Below are positions 6,965 through 14,152 of a stretch of 14,152 nt of DNA, in pieces; position 1 is the stretch's first letter, and each line of letters opens with the position of its first letter. Both the position numbers and the translations under genes were made by a program. Origin of the DNA: Kiloniellales bacterium. Lineage in GTDB: Bacteria; Pseudomonadota; Alphaproteobacteria; Kiloniellales; JAKSBE01. The stretch is taken from the NCBI GenBank assembly GCA_030067055.1, contig JASJAL010000253.1:1-14152 (forward strand), given 5' to 3'. Under the pieces are notes generated by a model. That model saw only the letters and a program-made list of their open reading frames with translations. It searched no databases and was not told where the DNA came from.

Positions 6965-8182
6965 ATGGGGGATGCGATGCTCACTCAATACGAAATGCAG
7001 CCCATTCACGTATTGATGTTGAGCATTCTCGTCCTCTACCTCGGCTTCTTTCTGAATCGCAAGATCAGCTTCCTCAGCGAGTACTACATCCCGCCGGCGG
7101 TCACCGGCGGCTTGATCTGCAGCGTCATCGTCGCCGTGATCTACGGCACGGCCGATCTCGAGATCGCCTTCGATATGCAGATCCGCGACGTTCTGCTGCT
7201 GGTCTTCTTCAGTACGATCGGCCTGTCGGCGAAGCTCCGCACCTTGGCCGCGGGTGGCAAGGCGCTGGTGATCCTGGTTCTGATCTCGGCGGTCTTCCTG
7301 CTGTTTCAGAACACGACCGGCGTCCTCTTGGCCATGGTCTTCGGCGACCACCCCGGCTACGGCTTGATGGGCGGCAGCATCTCTTTCGCTGGCGGCCACG
7401 GCACCTCGATCGCCTGGGGCGCGGAGGCTGAGGAGGCGGGCCTCGAGGGCGCGACTGCAATCGGCATTGCCTTCGCCACCTTCGGCCTGATTGCAGGGGG
7501 CTTGCTCGGCGGTCCGATCGCCCACTGGCTCATTCAACGACATCGTCTGGATCCCGGTGCGGCCGACCGGGCGGCAGTGGTCCAGCAGGAATCAGCCAGC
7601 GATGATGGCCGTGAGGGCGACCTTTTCCACATCTTGACGGCCATTCTCATGCTGGCCGTCTGCGTCGCCCTGGGCGATACGGTCAACCGGTACTTGTTCG
7701 AACAGGGGGTGCTGCTGCCGGGCTTTCTCACCGCGATGGCCGTCGGCATTGCGATCACCAACCTCTCGGACGTCTTGAAGTTCGAAATCCATCCCGTGAC
7801 GATCAGCAAGTTCGGCGAGATCGCCCTCAACGTCTTCCTCGCCATGAGTCTGATGAGCATGCAGCTCTGGTCCCTGGCGGCGGCCGTCGGTCCGATCCTG
7901 GTGGTGCTGATGGCTCAGATGTTGGTGATCACGGTCATAGTCGTCTTCGTGGTGTTCCGCATCATGGGCCGGAACTACGACGCCTGCGTCATCTCCGCCG
8001 GCTTCGTCGGTCTCGGGCTGGGTGCCACGCCGGTCGCGATCGCCAACATGGACGCGCTGACCACCCGCTTCGGCCCATCGCCGAAGGCTTTTCTGGTGGT
8101 GCCGCTGGTCGGTGCGTTCTTCATCGATATCTTGAACGCCCTGGTCATAAAGTTCTTCGTCGGCCTGCTGCCTCCGATTTGA
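6965..8182 (+). CDS. gltS: Sodium/glutamate symporter, GltS family
   Basis: This is a hydrophobic protein of about 405 residues, close to the 401 of E. coli GltS, with roughly ten membrane segments in two related halves. Family landmarks include FLSEYYIPPAVTGGL near the N-terminus, the glycine-rich reentrant-loop motif GGSISFAGGHGTSIAWG in the first half, and GFVGLGLGATPVAIANM in the second. GltS proteins import glutamate with sodium across the inner membrane. The start is uncertain among ATG 6959, 6965 and 6977: 6965 has AAGGA at 6955-6959 with 5-nt spacing, and 6977 has GGGGGA just before it and would give 401 residues. Two hairpins separate it from the carrier protein gene, so it is probably a separate transcription unit. 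It converges with the minus-strand methyltransferase remnant. Confidence 0.93.
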   Translation: MGDAMLTQYEMQPIHVLMLSILVLYLGFFLNRKISFLSEYYIPPAVTGGLICSVIVAVIYGTADLEIAFDMQIRDVLLLVFFSTIGLSAKLRTLAAGGKALVILVLISAVFLLFQNTTGVLLAMVFGDHPGYGLMGGSISFAGGHGTSIAWGAEAEEAGLEGATAIGIAFATFGLIAGGLLGGPIAHWLIQRHRLDPGAADRAAVVQQESASDDGREGDLFHILTAILMLAVCVALGDTVNRYLFEQGVLLPGFLTAMAVGIAITNLSDVLKFEIHPVTISKFGEIALNVFLAMSLMSMQLWSLAAAVGPILVVLMAQMLVITVIVVFVVFRIMGRNYDACVISAGFVGLGLGATPVAIANMDALTTRFGPSPKAFLVVPLVGAFFIDILNALVIKFFVGLLPPI

Positions 8183-8246
8183 TCTCTCGCTTGGGAAACT
8201 TTCCTCGGAGCCCCGACCTGGGTTCTTCGACTTGGTGCAGCCGCGC

Positions 8247-8885
8247 CTACTTTTGAGCGAAGGCCCAGACGACCACCGGCCACCCCGGCTCGTTCTTCAG
8301 ACTTCCGAACAGGCCGCGGCGCGGCCAGGTGCCGTCCATGTGGGCCTTGATCCAGGCGCGATTGCCCCAGGCACCGGTGCGGATGCGCTCAAGCTCCCAG
8401 CCGCATTCGGCCAGAAAGTGGCGCAGGCCGTCCTCGCTCCAGCGAGAGCAGTCGAGGGGCCCATCGTGGAGGCGCACGAGGAACGGCGTGGCGCAAAGGA
8501 ACCAGCCTCCGGGCCGCAGCATGTCAAAGACGTTTCGGCCGGCACGGTACGGCCACTCCAGGTGCTCGAAAATCTGATCGGCGATGATCAGATCGAACTG
8601 ATCCTCGAGCTTGTCCTAGCAGATGTCGAAGTCCGGATACTTGGTTTCCCGGTAGGACTTGAAGCCGTGCTGCTGGTAGTTGTGCCCCGAGGAGATTTCC
8701 AGGGCATCGAGCCTGTCCGGCCCGAGTTCCCGAATGAAGGCGTTGCAGGTCTCGTAGAGCACGATCCGGGACCAGTCCCGGGTATCGTAGAAGGGGATCA
8801 GATCTCCGCGCTTGAGCCGAAGCTTCTGTTCCTCGGAAAGCACCCGGCGCGCCAAGTTCGTGACCAGGACGTTCAGTGCGCCCAT
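8247..8885 (-). pseudogene. Class I SAM methyltransferase gene interrupted by an amber codon
   Basis: Starting at ATG 8885, with an ideal AGGAGG five bases upstream, the frame runs MGALNVLVTN... for 89 codons to TAG (complement of 8616-8618). The same frame then continues without shift to a second TAG at 8247-8249. Across the amber the protein makes sense as a single ~212-residue methyltransferase: ALEISSG (SAM-binding glycine loop region) and YPDFDIC before it, then FDLIIADQIFEHLEWP, MLRPGGWFLCATPFL and the family-like LDCSRWSEDGLRHFL after it. Only one substitution separates it from an intact gene. Read as it stands, the product lacks most of the SAM fold and is dead unless the codon is suppressed or a restart occurs (ATG 8522). 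A sequencing error is possible. The substrate is unknown. Confidence 0.8.
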
Positions 8886-9041
8886 AGGGACCTCCTGCTT
8901 GCTCCCGCGAAACCACGCCTGCGCTCGTCGCTGAATTGACGACGGCGAGAAGACGCCGCTGGAAAACATGATGAAACTGAGAACCGCATTCTTCGCCGTT
9001 GCCGACCCCGAGAGCTGGAGACTACACGCCTGGGTCACCCT

Positions 9042-9069
9042 GCCGATAGACCGGTTGCGGCCTATCGGC
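9042..9069 (-). terminator. Hairpin downstream of the TPR gene
   Basis: GCCGATAG (9042-9049) pairs with CTATCGGC (9062-9069); the 12-nt loop can form a further CCG/CGG pairing. It lies 36 bp beyond the TPR gene stop on the minus strand. There is no T-run on either side, so termination would be weak or Rho-assisted. Confidence 0.4.
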
Positions 9070-9105
9070 GCCTCCGCGCTTGGCGGCTGACAAGAATACC
9101 TCCGG

Positions 9106-10467
9106 CTAGTTGTCTCTCAGCAGGTCGAACCTGCGCCTTTCGACCTCCGCGCGTCGCTCGTCACCTGCCGCGATGCAGAGGTCGGGCGCATAGAGCTGGC
9201 ACGGACCGCGCTTTGCCAGGGCTTTGTCGAGCTGATCCAGAAGCTCGCCCGGCTCGAGGTCAGACGGAGCGGCGATCCGCCCGGTAACGACGTGCTTTTC
9301 CATCCCTTCGTGATGCTCATGATCGAGATCGGGATCGCGCCAGCAACCGGAGCACAGGATCTGGAAATTCTCCGAATGTGAGTAGACGACCGCGTCTGCC
9401 TCCAGGTCGACGCTCACGTCGGCAAGCTGGCGCCGTTCTTCCTGCGTGCCGGCGAAGTCGAAGAACCGGTAGTTCCGCCGGACCAGGGTCGCCAGGTGAG
9501 GAAAGACGGCCACCTTGGTCTCGCCATAGGTGTGATAGGTGATCGGAGCGCCGTCGAAGAGCACGACGTCGCCGAAGTCGACACCCAGATCCTGGTACAG
9601 CACGCTGCGAACGATCCCGTGGCAGGGACTCAAGCGTTCGATCCAGATCGACTCCTGCAATCCCGGGTCGTCGGTCTCCGCGCTCCGTTCGGCGAGTGGC
9701 CGCTCGGCGAGCTTCACCTTGCATTGAGGATAGGGGCCTTCGGGCAGGCCGAAGCGGCCCATCTCGATCGTCTGCTCCATTCGCTTCCAGATGTCCAAGG
9801 CAAGCTCGCCCTCGCCAGCGCCGGTCGCACAGATCCCGAGGTTCCATTCGATGCTCTCGACCGACTCCTCGGCCAGGCGCGCTGCGGTCCGGTTCGCTTC
9901 CATGCCCTCTGCGAACCGGCCGCGCGTCTTGTAGAAGAGGCCGAGGTTGTAGTGGTACGCGCTTTTCTGCGGGTTGACCTCGGTGAGGCGCCGATAGCAG
10001 CGCTCGGCGATTTCGTCGCCCTGACGCGCCATCATGCGTGCCGCCGTGGCCAGCCCGCAAAGGATGTCTTCCTCTCCGGCTTGGCCCTCGAAATCCTCGG
10101 CAAAGGCCGCGAGCTTCTCGACGACATCTTCGAAGACCGGGTCCTCCGGTGGTGGGGCGTTCAGATCATCGATGTCACGAGCGGATTCTAGACATTCGCC
10201 GAGCGTCTTCAGGATATCGACGTTTTCCGGGTGAGATTCCGCGATTTCCGAAAGAACCTCCGCGGCGCCCGTCCATGGGAGCCCTTTACGCTCGACGATT
10301 CGAAGCAGGGACACTGCGGCCTCCTTCTGGTGGCGCTGCGCGGATCTGAGTGGCTGCAGATTGTCCCACAGAGCGTCCTCCCGCCCGGCCTCCGCGTCTT
10401 CGAGGATCACCGCCTCGAGGGCCTCGATCTCGTCGTCGGTGAGGATCTTGCTGGGAAATCCGGACAT
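9106..10467 (-). CDS. TPR-repeat protein with unrecognised Cys/His-rich C-terminal half
   Basis: This gene encodes 453 residues from ATG 10467, chosen because AGGGAG lies 7 nt upstream; an in-frame ATG at 10491 has no ribosome site. There is no signal peptide or membrane helix, so it is probably cytoplasmic. Residues ~30-235 are helical, with TPR-like pairs clearest at YHYNLGLFYKTRGRFAEGMEA (171-191) and IEWNLGICATGAGEGELALDIW (206-227). Residues ~270-435 are different: a beta-rich stretch (WIERLSPCHGIVRSVL, GDVVLFDG) followed by CSGCW (372-376), DHEHHEG (382-388) and two more cysteines (423, 431). The cysteine and histidine clusters could bind metal, but no named family is recognised. It stands alone on the minus strand, about 160 bp after the epoxide hydrolase gene. 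Function unknown; the TPR part suggests protein-protein contacts. Confidence 0.82.
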   Translation of the reverse strand: MSGFPSKILTDDEIEALEAVILEDAEAGREDALWDNLQPLRSAQRHQKEAAVSLLRIVERKGLPWTGAAEVLSEIAESHPENVDILKTLGECLESARDIDDLNAPPPEDPVFEDVVEKLAAFAEDFEGQAGEEDILCGLATAARMMARQGDEIAERCYRRLTEVNPQKSAYHYNLGLFYKTRGRFAEGMEANRTAARLAEESVESIEWNLGICATGAGEGELALDIWKRMEQTIEMGRFGLPEGPYPQCKVKLAERPLAERSAETDDPGLQESIWIERLSPCHGIVRSVLYQDLGVDFGDVVLFDGAPITYHTYGETKVAVFPHLATLVRRNYRFFDFAGTQEERRQLADVSVDLEADAVVYSHSENFQILCSGCWRDPDLDHEHHEGMEKHVVTGRIAAPSDLEPGELLDQLDKALAKRGPCQLYAPDLCIAAGDERRAEVERRRFDLLRDN

Positions 10468-10594
10468 GGGAGCACTCCCTGGCCAAGTCATCCAGAATTC
10501 GGCCGCTGGGCGCGGTTCGCGGTGTCAGCAGTCTGCCGCCAAGTGGTTTACGCTTCGTGTCTTGCCGACACCTCGGCCTCGAGCATGATCGTTT

Positions 10595-10611
10595 CACGCC
10601 GCCACGGCGTG
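10595..10611 (-). terminator. Short hairpin between epoxide hydrolase and TPR genes
   Basis: CACGCCG (10595-10601) and CGGCGTG (10605-10611) form a 7-bp stem with a 3-nt loop, 16 bp past the epoxide hydrolase stop on the minus strand. No T-run follows. It is a plausible but weak terminator. Confidence 0.4.
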
Positions 10612-10627
10612 GAGCATGGATCTTGAT

Positions 10628-11776
10628 CTAGCGCAGGCTGCGGGCAAAGGCCCGGATGTCCTCGACCAGCAGCTCGGGTTCCTCCATGGCGGCGAAGTGC
10701 CCGCCGCGCGGCATCTCGGTCCAGTGGGTCACGTTGTAGATCCGCTCCACGTAGCTGCGCGGCGGCCAGGACAGCAGCTCCTCCGGGAAGAGGGCGCAGC
10801 CGGTGGGGACCTCGACCCGACGGCCCTGCGGCGAGAGGACGCGGCCGCCTTCCTCGCGCCGGCCGTAGTAGATCCAGCTTGCGGTGTTGAAGCTGCCGGT
10901 GACCAGATAGACCATGATGTTGGTCAGGATCTGATCCTTGGTATAGACGCTCTCGATGTCGTCGCCTTGGGTGTCTGACCAGGAGTTCCACTTCTCGACG
11001 ATCCAGGCGGCAACACCCACCGGGCTGTCCATCATCGCGTAGCTCAGGGTCTGGGGCTTGGTCGCCTGCTGGGTCCGGTAGCCCATCTCGGGCTCCTGCT
11101 CTTGCTCGAAGCGCGTGGCCCAGGCCTCTTCCTCCGCGCCCTGCGGACCGTCGGGATGGCGCATGGTCAGGATGTTGATGTGGATCCCGCGGCAGGCTGG
11201 GGTGTGCTCGTAGCCGAGCCAGCTCGATATGGCGCCGGCCCAGTCTCCGCCCTGGGCCAGGTAGCCCTCGTAGCCCAGCACGCCGGTCATCAGTTCCGCG
11301 AAGACACGGGCCATCGCCCGCGGCCCCATGGGGCGGTCGGGCTTGCCAGAGAAGCCGAAACCCGGCAACGCGGGGGCGACCACGTCGAAGGCGTCGTCTT
11401 CGCGGCCGCCGAAGCGCTCGGGATGAGCCAGCGGTTCGACGATTTCCGAGAACTCGAAGACCGAGCCCGGCCAGCCGTGGCTGATCAGGAGCGGCAGAGG
11501 GGCGGGTCCGCTGCCCTTCTCGTAGAGGAAGTGAATGTCGAGGTCCCCGACCGGGGCGGTGTATTGCGGGAGACGGTTCAGCTCGGCCTCCTGCGCCCGC
11601 CAGTCGAAGTCCTTGAGCCAGTAGGCACAGAGCTCTCTCATGTAGCCGAGGTTGGTCCCGTAGGCCCAGCCGTCGTCCGCCGGCATCTCGTGCCAGGCGT
11701 AGGCGGCGACCTTGGCGCGGATCAGTGCCAGGGTCTCGTCGGGAACGGCGATCTGGAAGGGCCGGAGCGTCGCCAT
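10628..11776 (-). CDS. Epoxide hydrolase, EHN (microsomal-type) alpha/beta hydrolase
   Basis: The product is 382 residues from ATG 11776, which is preceded by GGGGAGAG at good spacing; the ATG at 11809 lacks one. The N-terminal ~110 residues form the EHN cap-like domain (RPFQIAVPDETL..., DWR.QEAELNRLPQY). The alpha/beta hydrolase core shows the oxyanion motif HGWPGS (100-105), the nucleophile D178 in GGDWAGAIS, probable ring-opening tyrosines in WIYYG (301-305), an acid residue in FPEELL (330-335) and the catalytic H360 in GGHFAAMEEP. These enzymes hydrolyse epoxides to vicinal diols through a covalent ester intermediate. There is no signal peptide; bacterial members are usually soluble. The natural substrate is not evident from the neighbours, and the gene appears to be transcribed alone. 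It is complete, with all catalytic elements visible. Confidence 0.94.
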   Translation of the reverse strand: MATLRPFQIAVPDETLALIRAKVAAYAWHEMPADDGWAYGTNLGYMRELCAYWLKDFDWRAQEAELNRLPQYTAPVGDLDIHFLYEKGSGPAPLPLLISHGWPGSVFEFSEIVEPLAHPERFGGREDDAFDVVAPALPGFGFSGKPDRPMGPRAMARVFAELMTGVLGYEGYLAQGGDWAGAISSWLGYEHTPACRGIHINILTMRHPDGPQGAEEEAWATRFEQEQEPEMGYRTQQATKPQTLSYAMMDSPVGVAAWIVEKWNSWSDTQGDDIESVYTKDQILTNIMVYLVTGSFNTASWIYYGRREEGGRVLSPQGRRVEVPTGCALFPEELLSWPPRSYVERIYNVTHWTEMPRGGHFAAMEEPELLVEDIRAFARSLR

Positions 11777-11930
11777 CTGTCTCTCCCCGCGCTTTGTCGC
11801 CTGTACCATTAACCTATTACGTGAGCCCGGCGCCGGACGATAGGCCCGTCGTCTCGCCCGCCTCGCTGCCCTCGACGTCGCGGGTGTCGCCCCGGCGCAG
11901 CCGGATAGGTTTTTCTACCATCGCTATCTT

Positions 11931-11945
11931 GTTCCTGTTTTGTTC
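11931..11945 (+). promoter_or_regulatory. LexA (SOS) box, alphaproteobacterial type
   Basis: GTTC-CTGTTTT-GTTC matches the GTTC-N7-GTTC direct-repeat operator of alphaproteobacterial LexA exactly, with the AT-rich spacer usual for functional sites. It lies 18 bp before the ATG of the small plus-strand ORF at 11964, where it would overlap the promoter. It is about 155 bp upstream of the divergent epoxide hydrolase start. Confidence 0.55.
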
Positions 11946-11963
11946 TTACTTTAGCTTCAAGGC

Positions 11964-12167
11964 ATGGGTGAGGTCGACGAACGGAAATTCAGTCTTTCCT
12001 ACGCTGCTTGGAAGGCGAGCCGGTTCCTGCCGAAGGCCCGCGGCCGCGGCGAGGGGGTCGAGGCCTACGGCGTCTTCGTTCGGACCTTCGAGAAGGAGAT
12101 CGAACTGGCCGGCTATCGGATCGTGAAGGCGAAGCCGCCGGCGCGGCCGCATTCGGGTGGGGATTAG
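11964..12167 (+). CDS. Small hypothetical protein, possibly SOS-regulated
   Basis: A 67-residue ORF, MGEVDERKF...HSGGD, is rich in basic and acidic residues, has no signal peptide or membrane helix, and shows the G/C-biased third positions expected of genes in this genome. The middle (AYGVFVRTFEKEIELAGYRIV) looks like a real amphipathic helix-strand segment, while the C-terminus is proline-rich. The ribosome binding site is poor (AAGG directly adjacent to the ATG), which lowers confidence. A LexA-box-like element lies just upstream, so DNA-damage control is possible. No family is recognised. It could also be a remnant of a larger gene. Confidence 0.45.
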   Translation: MGEVDERKFSLSYAAWKASRFLPKARGRGEGVEAYGVFVRTFEKEIELAGYRIVKAKPPARPHSGGD

Positions 12168-12657
12168 GCACCTTGGCCGTGCCGCCTAGGGTTCCTGCCG
12201 TCGCGGGGTCCTCTTCGTCTGGGCAGGGGACCATGGAAAAGTCAGGCTCTGTGCGGCCTCCGCGGGCTTGGCCTCTTGTCGTCCCCGCTTACCCGGATCG
12301 GGGGCTTCATCGCTGTTGAAAATCCGGCCTTGCCTGTCTAGTCTCCCGAGGATTGGCTCCTAGACGTAAAGTCAAAGAACAAGATCGGCAGATTTGGGGG
12401 GAGAATGACTTGGCAATGCTCGGATGACCGGCATGGTTTGCCGACACCGGCGGGCATTTCTGCTTGGTCATTATTCGCTGCTGTTCCTACGATAACAAAC
12501 TTCGACGAGTCTCGGTCGTTCGCTGCAAGCCCGGCGAAGCCATCGGCCGGAGGTGTCTTGGCTGGCATTCCATACAAGTGTACCAAGACCATTTTGACAT
12601 AACCCGCGCGCTCTCAGTGATGGGCGCGTGACCTGAGTTCCGAGGGAGGAGAATGAA
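12168..12657. other. Gene-poor stretch before the secreted hypothetical protein
   Basis: About 490 bp hold no gene that can be defended. Short frames exist on both strands (12405-12602 plus, 12338-12592 minus), but they overlap each other, have odd composition and show no recognised motif; a decayed gene is possible. TTGACA at 12594-12599 is a perfect -35 hexamer upstream of the gene at 12658, but no good -10 hexamer lies 16-18 bp beyond it. Confidence 0.4.
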
Positions 12658-13173
12658 ATGTGGAGAATCCTAGCCGTCGTTCTGGCGGTCTTCGTGGCGG
12701 CGCCGGCCTCAGCCGATCCCATCGCCAGGGAATTGCAGTATTTCAAGGCAATCGACGTCGTCTTGCTGGACAGTGCAAAGGACTGCGGCATTACTGACGA
12801 AAAGCTCCTTCAAGACCATCTCCGCGGCAAGCTCGGCCAGCTGGGCATCAAGGAGAATGCAGATCGTTACGCCCGCGTGAGGATTGACGTGGCGGCGCAG
12901 ACCATTCCCAACAGCTCGCTTTGCGCCATCCATACCCTGGTCCGCGTCAACGGCGCGCTCGGCAAGGACAACGTCGTGACCAAGGATCCCTTGATCAACG
13001 CGGCCATGGAGCGCCTCGAGGTTCTCCCGATCACGGTCTGGACCGGGTCCTCTCTTGTAGTTCGGCAGTACAAGCTGCCGGCGAGCGGCAAGATCACCGA
13101 CCGCGCGACCAACAGCGTGCTCGAGCAGCTCGATGCGATCACCGGCCGCTTGGCCGAAGCCCGCGCAAACTAG
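12658..13173 (+). CDS. Secreted (periplasmic) hypothetical protein
   Basis: This 171-residue protein has a clear Sec signal peptide (MWRILAVVLAVFVAAPASA, cleavage predicted after residue 19), so the mature form should be about 152 residues in the periplasm. It has no lipobox and no further membrane helix. Two cysteines remain after cleavage (C43 and C89), which could form a disulfide. The mature chain alternates helices (KLLQDHLRGKLGQLGI, VLEQLDAITGRLAEAR) with beta-type segments (YARVRIDVAAQTI, IHTLVRVNG, SLVVRQYKL), a compact alpha/beta layout. The ribosome site is excellent (GGGAGGA, 12644-12650). A strong hairpin follows the stop, so it is probably monocistronic. No family is recognised and no function is proposed. 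Confidence 0.85.
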   Translation: MWRILAVVLAVFVAAPASADPIARELQYFKAIDVVLLDSAKDCGITDEKLLQDHLRGKLGQLGIKENADRYARVRIDVAAQTIPNSSLCAIHTLVRVNGALGKDNVVTKDPLINAAMERLEVLPITVWTGSSLVVRQYKLPASGKITDRATNSVLEQLDAITGRLAEARAN

Positions 13174-13196
13174 CCGAAGTCCAAGGTCTCTCGACC

Positions 13197-13234
13197 GGAG
13201 CCCCGCCGTCCGCATTTGCGGGTGGCGGGGCTCC
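13197..13234 (+). terminator. Strong hairpin after the secreted protein gene
   Basis: GGAGCCCCGCC (13197-13207) pairs perfectly with GGCGGGGCTCC (13224-13234), an 11-bp stem starting 23 nt past the stop codon; the 16-nt loop contains a further CCGC/GCGG pairing. The downstream sequence CTGCATTTGGGG has only a short T-run. The stem strength and position favour a terminator. Confidence 0.65.
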
Positions 13235-13457
13235 CTGCATTTGGGGCCGTCCGCGATCGAGTCCGGCGGATCCGGCGTTGACCTCTGGGCGATGCGCCAC
13301 CGGGCGGAGCGGGTCTTAGTCGGCGGTGGGCATCGCACGATAGGACCTTTATCCTCAATCCGTTCGAAACCATCCAATCTCACGGCCGGGTGCTCGCCCG
13401 AGCTTTGGATCTTAATCTTGGATGGGAAATTCATGCTCTTAACCTACCGCTGCCCCT

Positions 13458-13485
13458 TTGTTTCCGGCGCGCCTGCACCTATTAT
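13458..13485 (+). promoter_or_regulatory. Putative promoter for the lytic transglycosylase gene
   Basis: TTGTTT (13458-13463) and TATTAT (13480-13485) are 16 bp apart, about 50 bp upstream of the ATG at 13536. The -10 hexamer is a good sigma70-like match and the -35 is fair. It is the best candidate in this interval. Confidence 0.35.
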
Positions 13486-13535
13486 GGATAGGGGGGCACG
13501 AGCTGGATAAAGGCGTGTCGAATGGCAGGGATTGA

Positions 13536-14152
13536 ATGTCCGGAAGCCTGATGCGGCTGAGCGCCGCGGTCCTGGTTGCGGTCCTGGCTGTGACCGGGGC
13601 CGCCGTCGCGAAGCCAAGTCCGCGGCCCGAGCATCCCTTGGCGCTCGCCCTGTCCGCAGCGGCGCGGGGCGATGAGCGAACAGCCAACCTCCTGGCCTCC
13701 AAGCTCGGCGATCCCTTGGCCCGGAAGCTGATCGACTGGCGCTTCCTGACCCGAGACGATGCCGAAGGGCCGTTCCACCTGGCCCAGCGCTTCCTGGAGA
13801 ACAACTCGGACTGGCCGAGCCGCGGTTCGGTGCAGTCGGCCGCCGAGCGGGACCTGCCGGCGGACTGGAGCGAGGCCCAGGTCCTGGCCTGGCTCGAGCG
13901 CCATCCGCCGGTCACCCGCGAAGGCAAGCTGCGCCTGGCGCAGACGCTCTACACCCAGGGCCGCGGTGAGGCGCTCTTCGCGACGGTGCGCCGGCTTTGG
14001 ATCGACGACAACCTGCCCTTTCTCCAGCAGGCTCCCTTTCTGCAGCGTTTCGGCCGCTTTCTGCGCCCGGTGGACGAGCAGGCGCGCTTCGAGCGGTTGG
14101 TCCAGGCCCGGCGCTGGAGCGACGCGACCCGCCAGGCGGTGCGCCTGGGCGG
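13536..14152 (+). CDS. Soluble lytic murein transglycosylase, N-terminal part (partial)
   Basis: The frame is open from ATG 13536 to the window edge (205 codons). CAGGG lies 5 nt upstream of the start. Residues 1-25 are a Sec signal peptide ending AVA before KPSPRP, so the product is periplasmic. The following region is helical, with HPLALALSAAARGDERTANLLA, LARKLIDWRFLTRDDAEGPF, FLENNSDWPS and EARLERHPP-like repeats (here VLAWLERHPPVT, LRLAQTLYTQGRGEALFATV). This is the alpha-superhelical U-domain pattern of Slt70-type transglycosylases in alphaproteobacteria, including the W-x4-D-x-x-x-x-x-x-F and NSDWP landmarks. The catalytic SLT domain would lie downstream, outside the window. These enzymes cleave the MurNAc-GlcNAc bond of peptidoglycan to form anhydro ends. 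Assignment is good but rests on the N-terminal domain only. Confidence 0.82.
   Translation, partial: MSGSLMRLSAAVLVAVLAVTGAAVAKPSPRPEHPLALALSAAARGDERTANLLASKLGDPLARKLIDWRFLTRDDAEGPFHLAQRFLENNSDWPSRGSVQSAAERDLPADWSEAQVLAWLERHPPVTREGKLRLAQTLYTQGRGEALFATVRRLWIDDNLPFLQQAPFLQRFGRFLRPVDEQARFERLVQARRWSDATRQAVRLG

Larger units (their letters stand above)
13174..13535. other. Intergenic region before the lytic transglycosylase gene
   Basis: About 360 bp hold the terminator-like hairpin at 13197-13234 and a promoter-like pair near 13458-13485. No coding frame is supported on either strand and nothing else is recognised. Confidence 0.4.

Noticed and set aside
6820..7431. 203-residue plus-strand frame overlapping the start of gltS
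   Set aside because: It overlaps the GltS family protein in another frame and is Arg/His-rich with no motif. Its first part crosses the hairpin at 6843-6867.
8616..8618. Amber codon read as pyrrolysine or another recoded residue
   Set aside because: No recoding signal is recognised, the position is not a known active-site residue of this fold, and the gene's own final stop is also TAG. A nonsense mutation or sequencing error is simpler.
8232..8939. 235-residue plus-strand frame opposite the methyltransferase
   Set aside because: The minus strand gives clear methyltransferase motifs across the same bases, and the plus frame is a low-complexity antisense shadow. Its openness does not explain the amber codon.
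11102..11812. Plus-strand frame opposite the epoxide hydrolase
   Set aside because: It is antisense to a complete gene with all catalytic motifs visible; the frame is a by-product of GC-rich codon bias.
12338..12602. Short overlapping frames on both strands (65 and 84 residues)
   Set aside because: The two frames exclude each other and no motif is recognised. The plus frame has only a tight GGGGGG and the minus frame has no ribosome site. A decayed gene cannot be excluded, but none can be supported.
1..14152. CRISPR arrays, insertion sequences, tRNA or rRNA genes
   Set aside because: The intergenic stretches were read for regularly spaced repeats, terminal inverted repeats with transposase frames and the tRNA T-loop pattern; none was found.

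Overview
The window reads as chromosomal DNA of a GC-rich Gram-negative bacterium, most likely an alphaproteobacterium. Supporting signs are the strongly GC-biased third codon positions, a GTTC-N7-GTTC element of the alphaproteobacterial LexA type, an aminoacyl-tRNA-synthetase-like amino acid:carrier-protein ligase (a family known mainly from rhizobia and relatives), and Gram-negative periplasmic genes. No species is assigned.

Layout. Positions 1-129 hold the C-terminal end of a single-domain response regulator. A gene-free stretch of about 640 bp follows, with an unusually AT-rich promoter-like half. It leads into a receiver-PAS-histidine kinase hybrid (769-2301). Next comes a compact co-directional cluster (2400-6776): a membrane-anchored SGNH/DltD-like protein, an MBOAT acyltransferase overlapping it by 4 bp, a class II synthetase-like amino acid:carrier-protein ligase, and a 75-residue carrier protein. 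Two hairpins separate this cluster from a GltS-type sodium/glutamate symporter (6965-8182). The minus strand then carries a methyltransferase gene interrupted by one in-frame amber codon (8247-8885), a TPR protein with an unrecognised Cys/His-rich C-terminal half (9106-10467) and an EHN-type epoxide hydrolase (10628-11776). The plus strand resumes with a LexA-box-like site and a small ORF (11931-12167), a secreted hypothetical protein (12658-13173) with a strong hairpin behind it, and the start of a soluble lytic transglycosylase (13536 to the window end).

The most interesting content is the 2400-6776 cluster. It contains the functional parts of the Gram-positive Dlt pathway (ligase, carrier, MBOAT channel/transferase, SGNH-fold partner), but the NRPS-type adenylating enzyme DltA is replaced by an aminoacyl-tRNA-synthetase-derived ligase. 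The inferred pathway is as follows. The ligase activates a small amino acid and loads it on the phosphopantetheine of the carrier. The MBOAT protein passes the aminoacyl group across the membrane, perhaps through its own C-terminal FLYYKF tail. The SGNH protein, with Ser146 and a DxxH pair, transfers it to an envelope polymer. The acceptor polymer and the amino acid cannot be read from the window. The sensor kinase just upstream is a candidate regulator.
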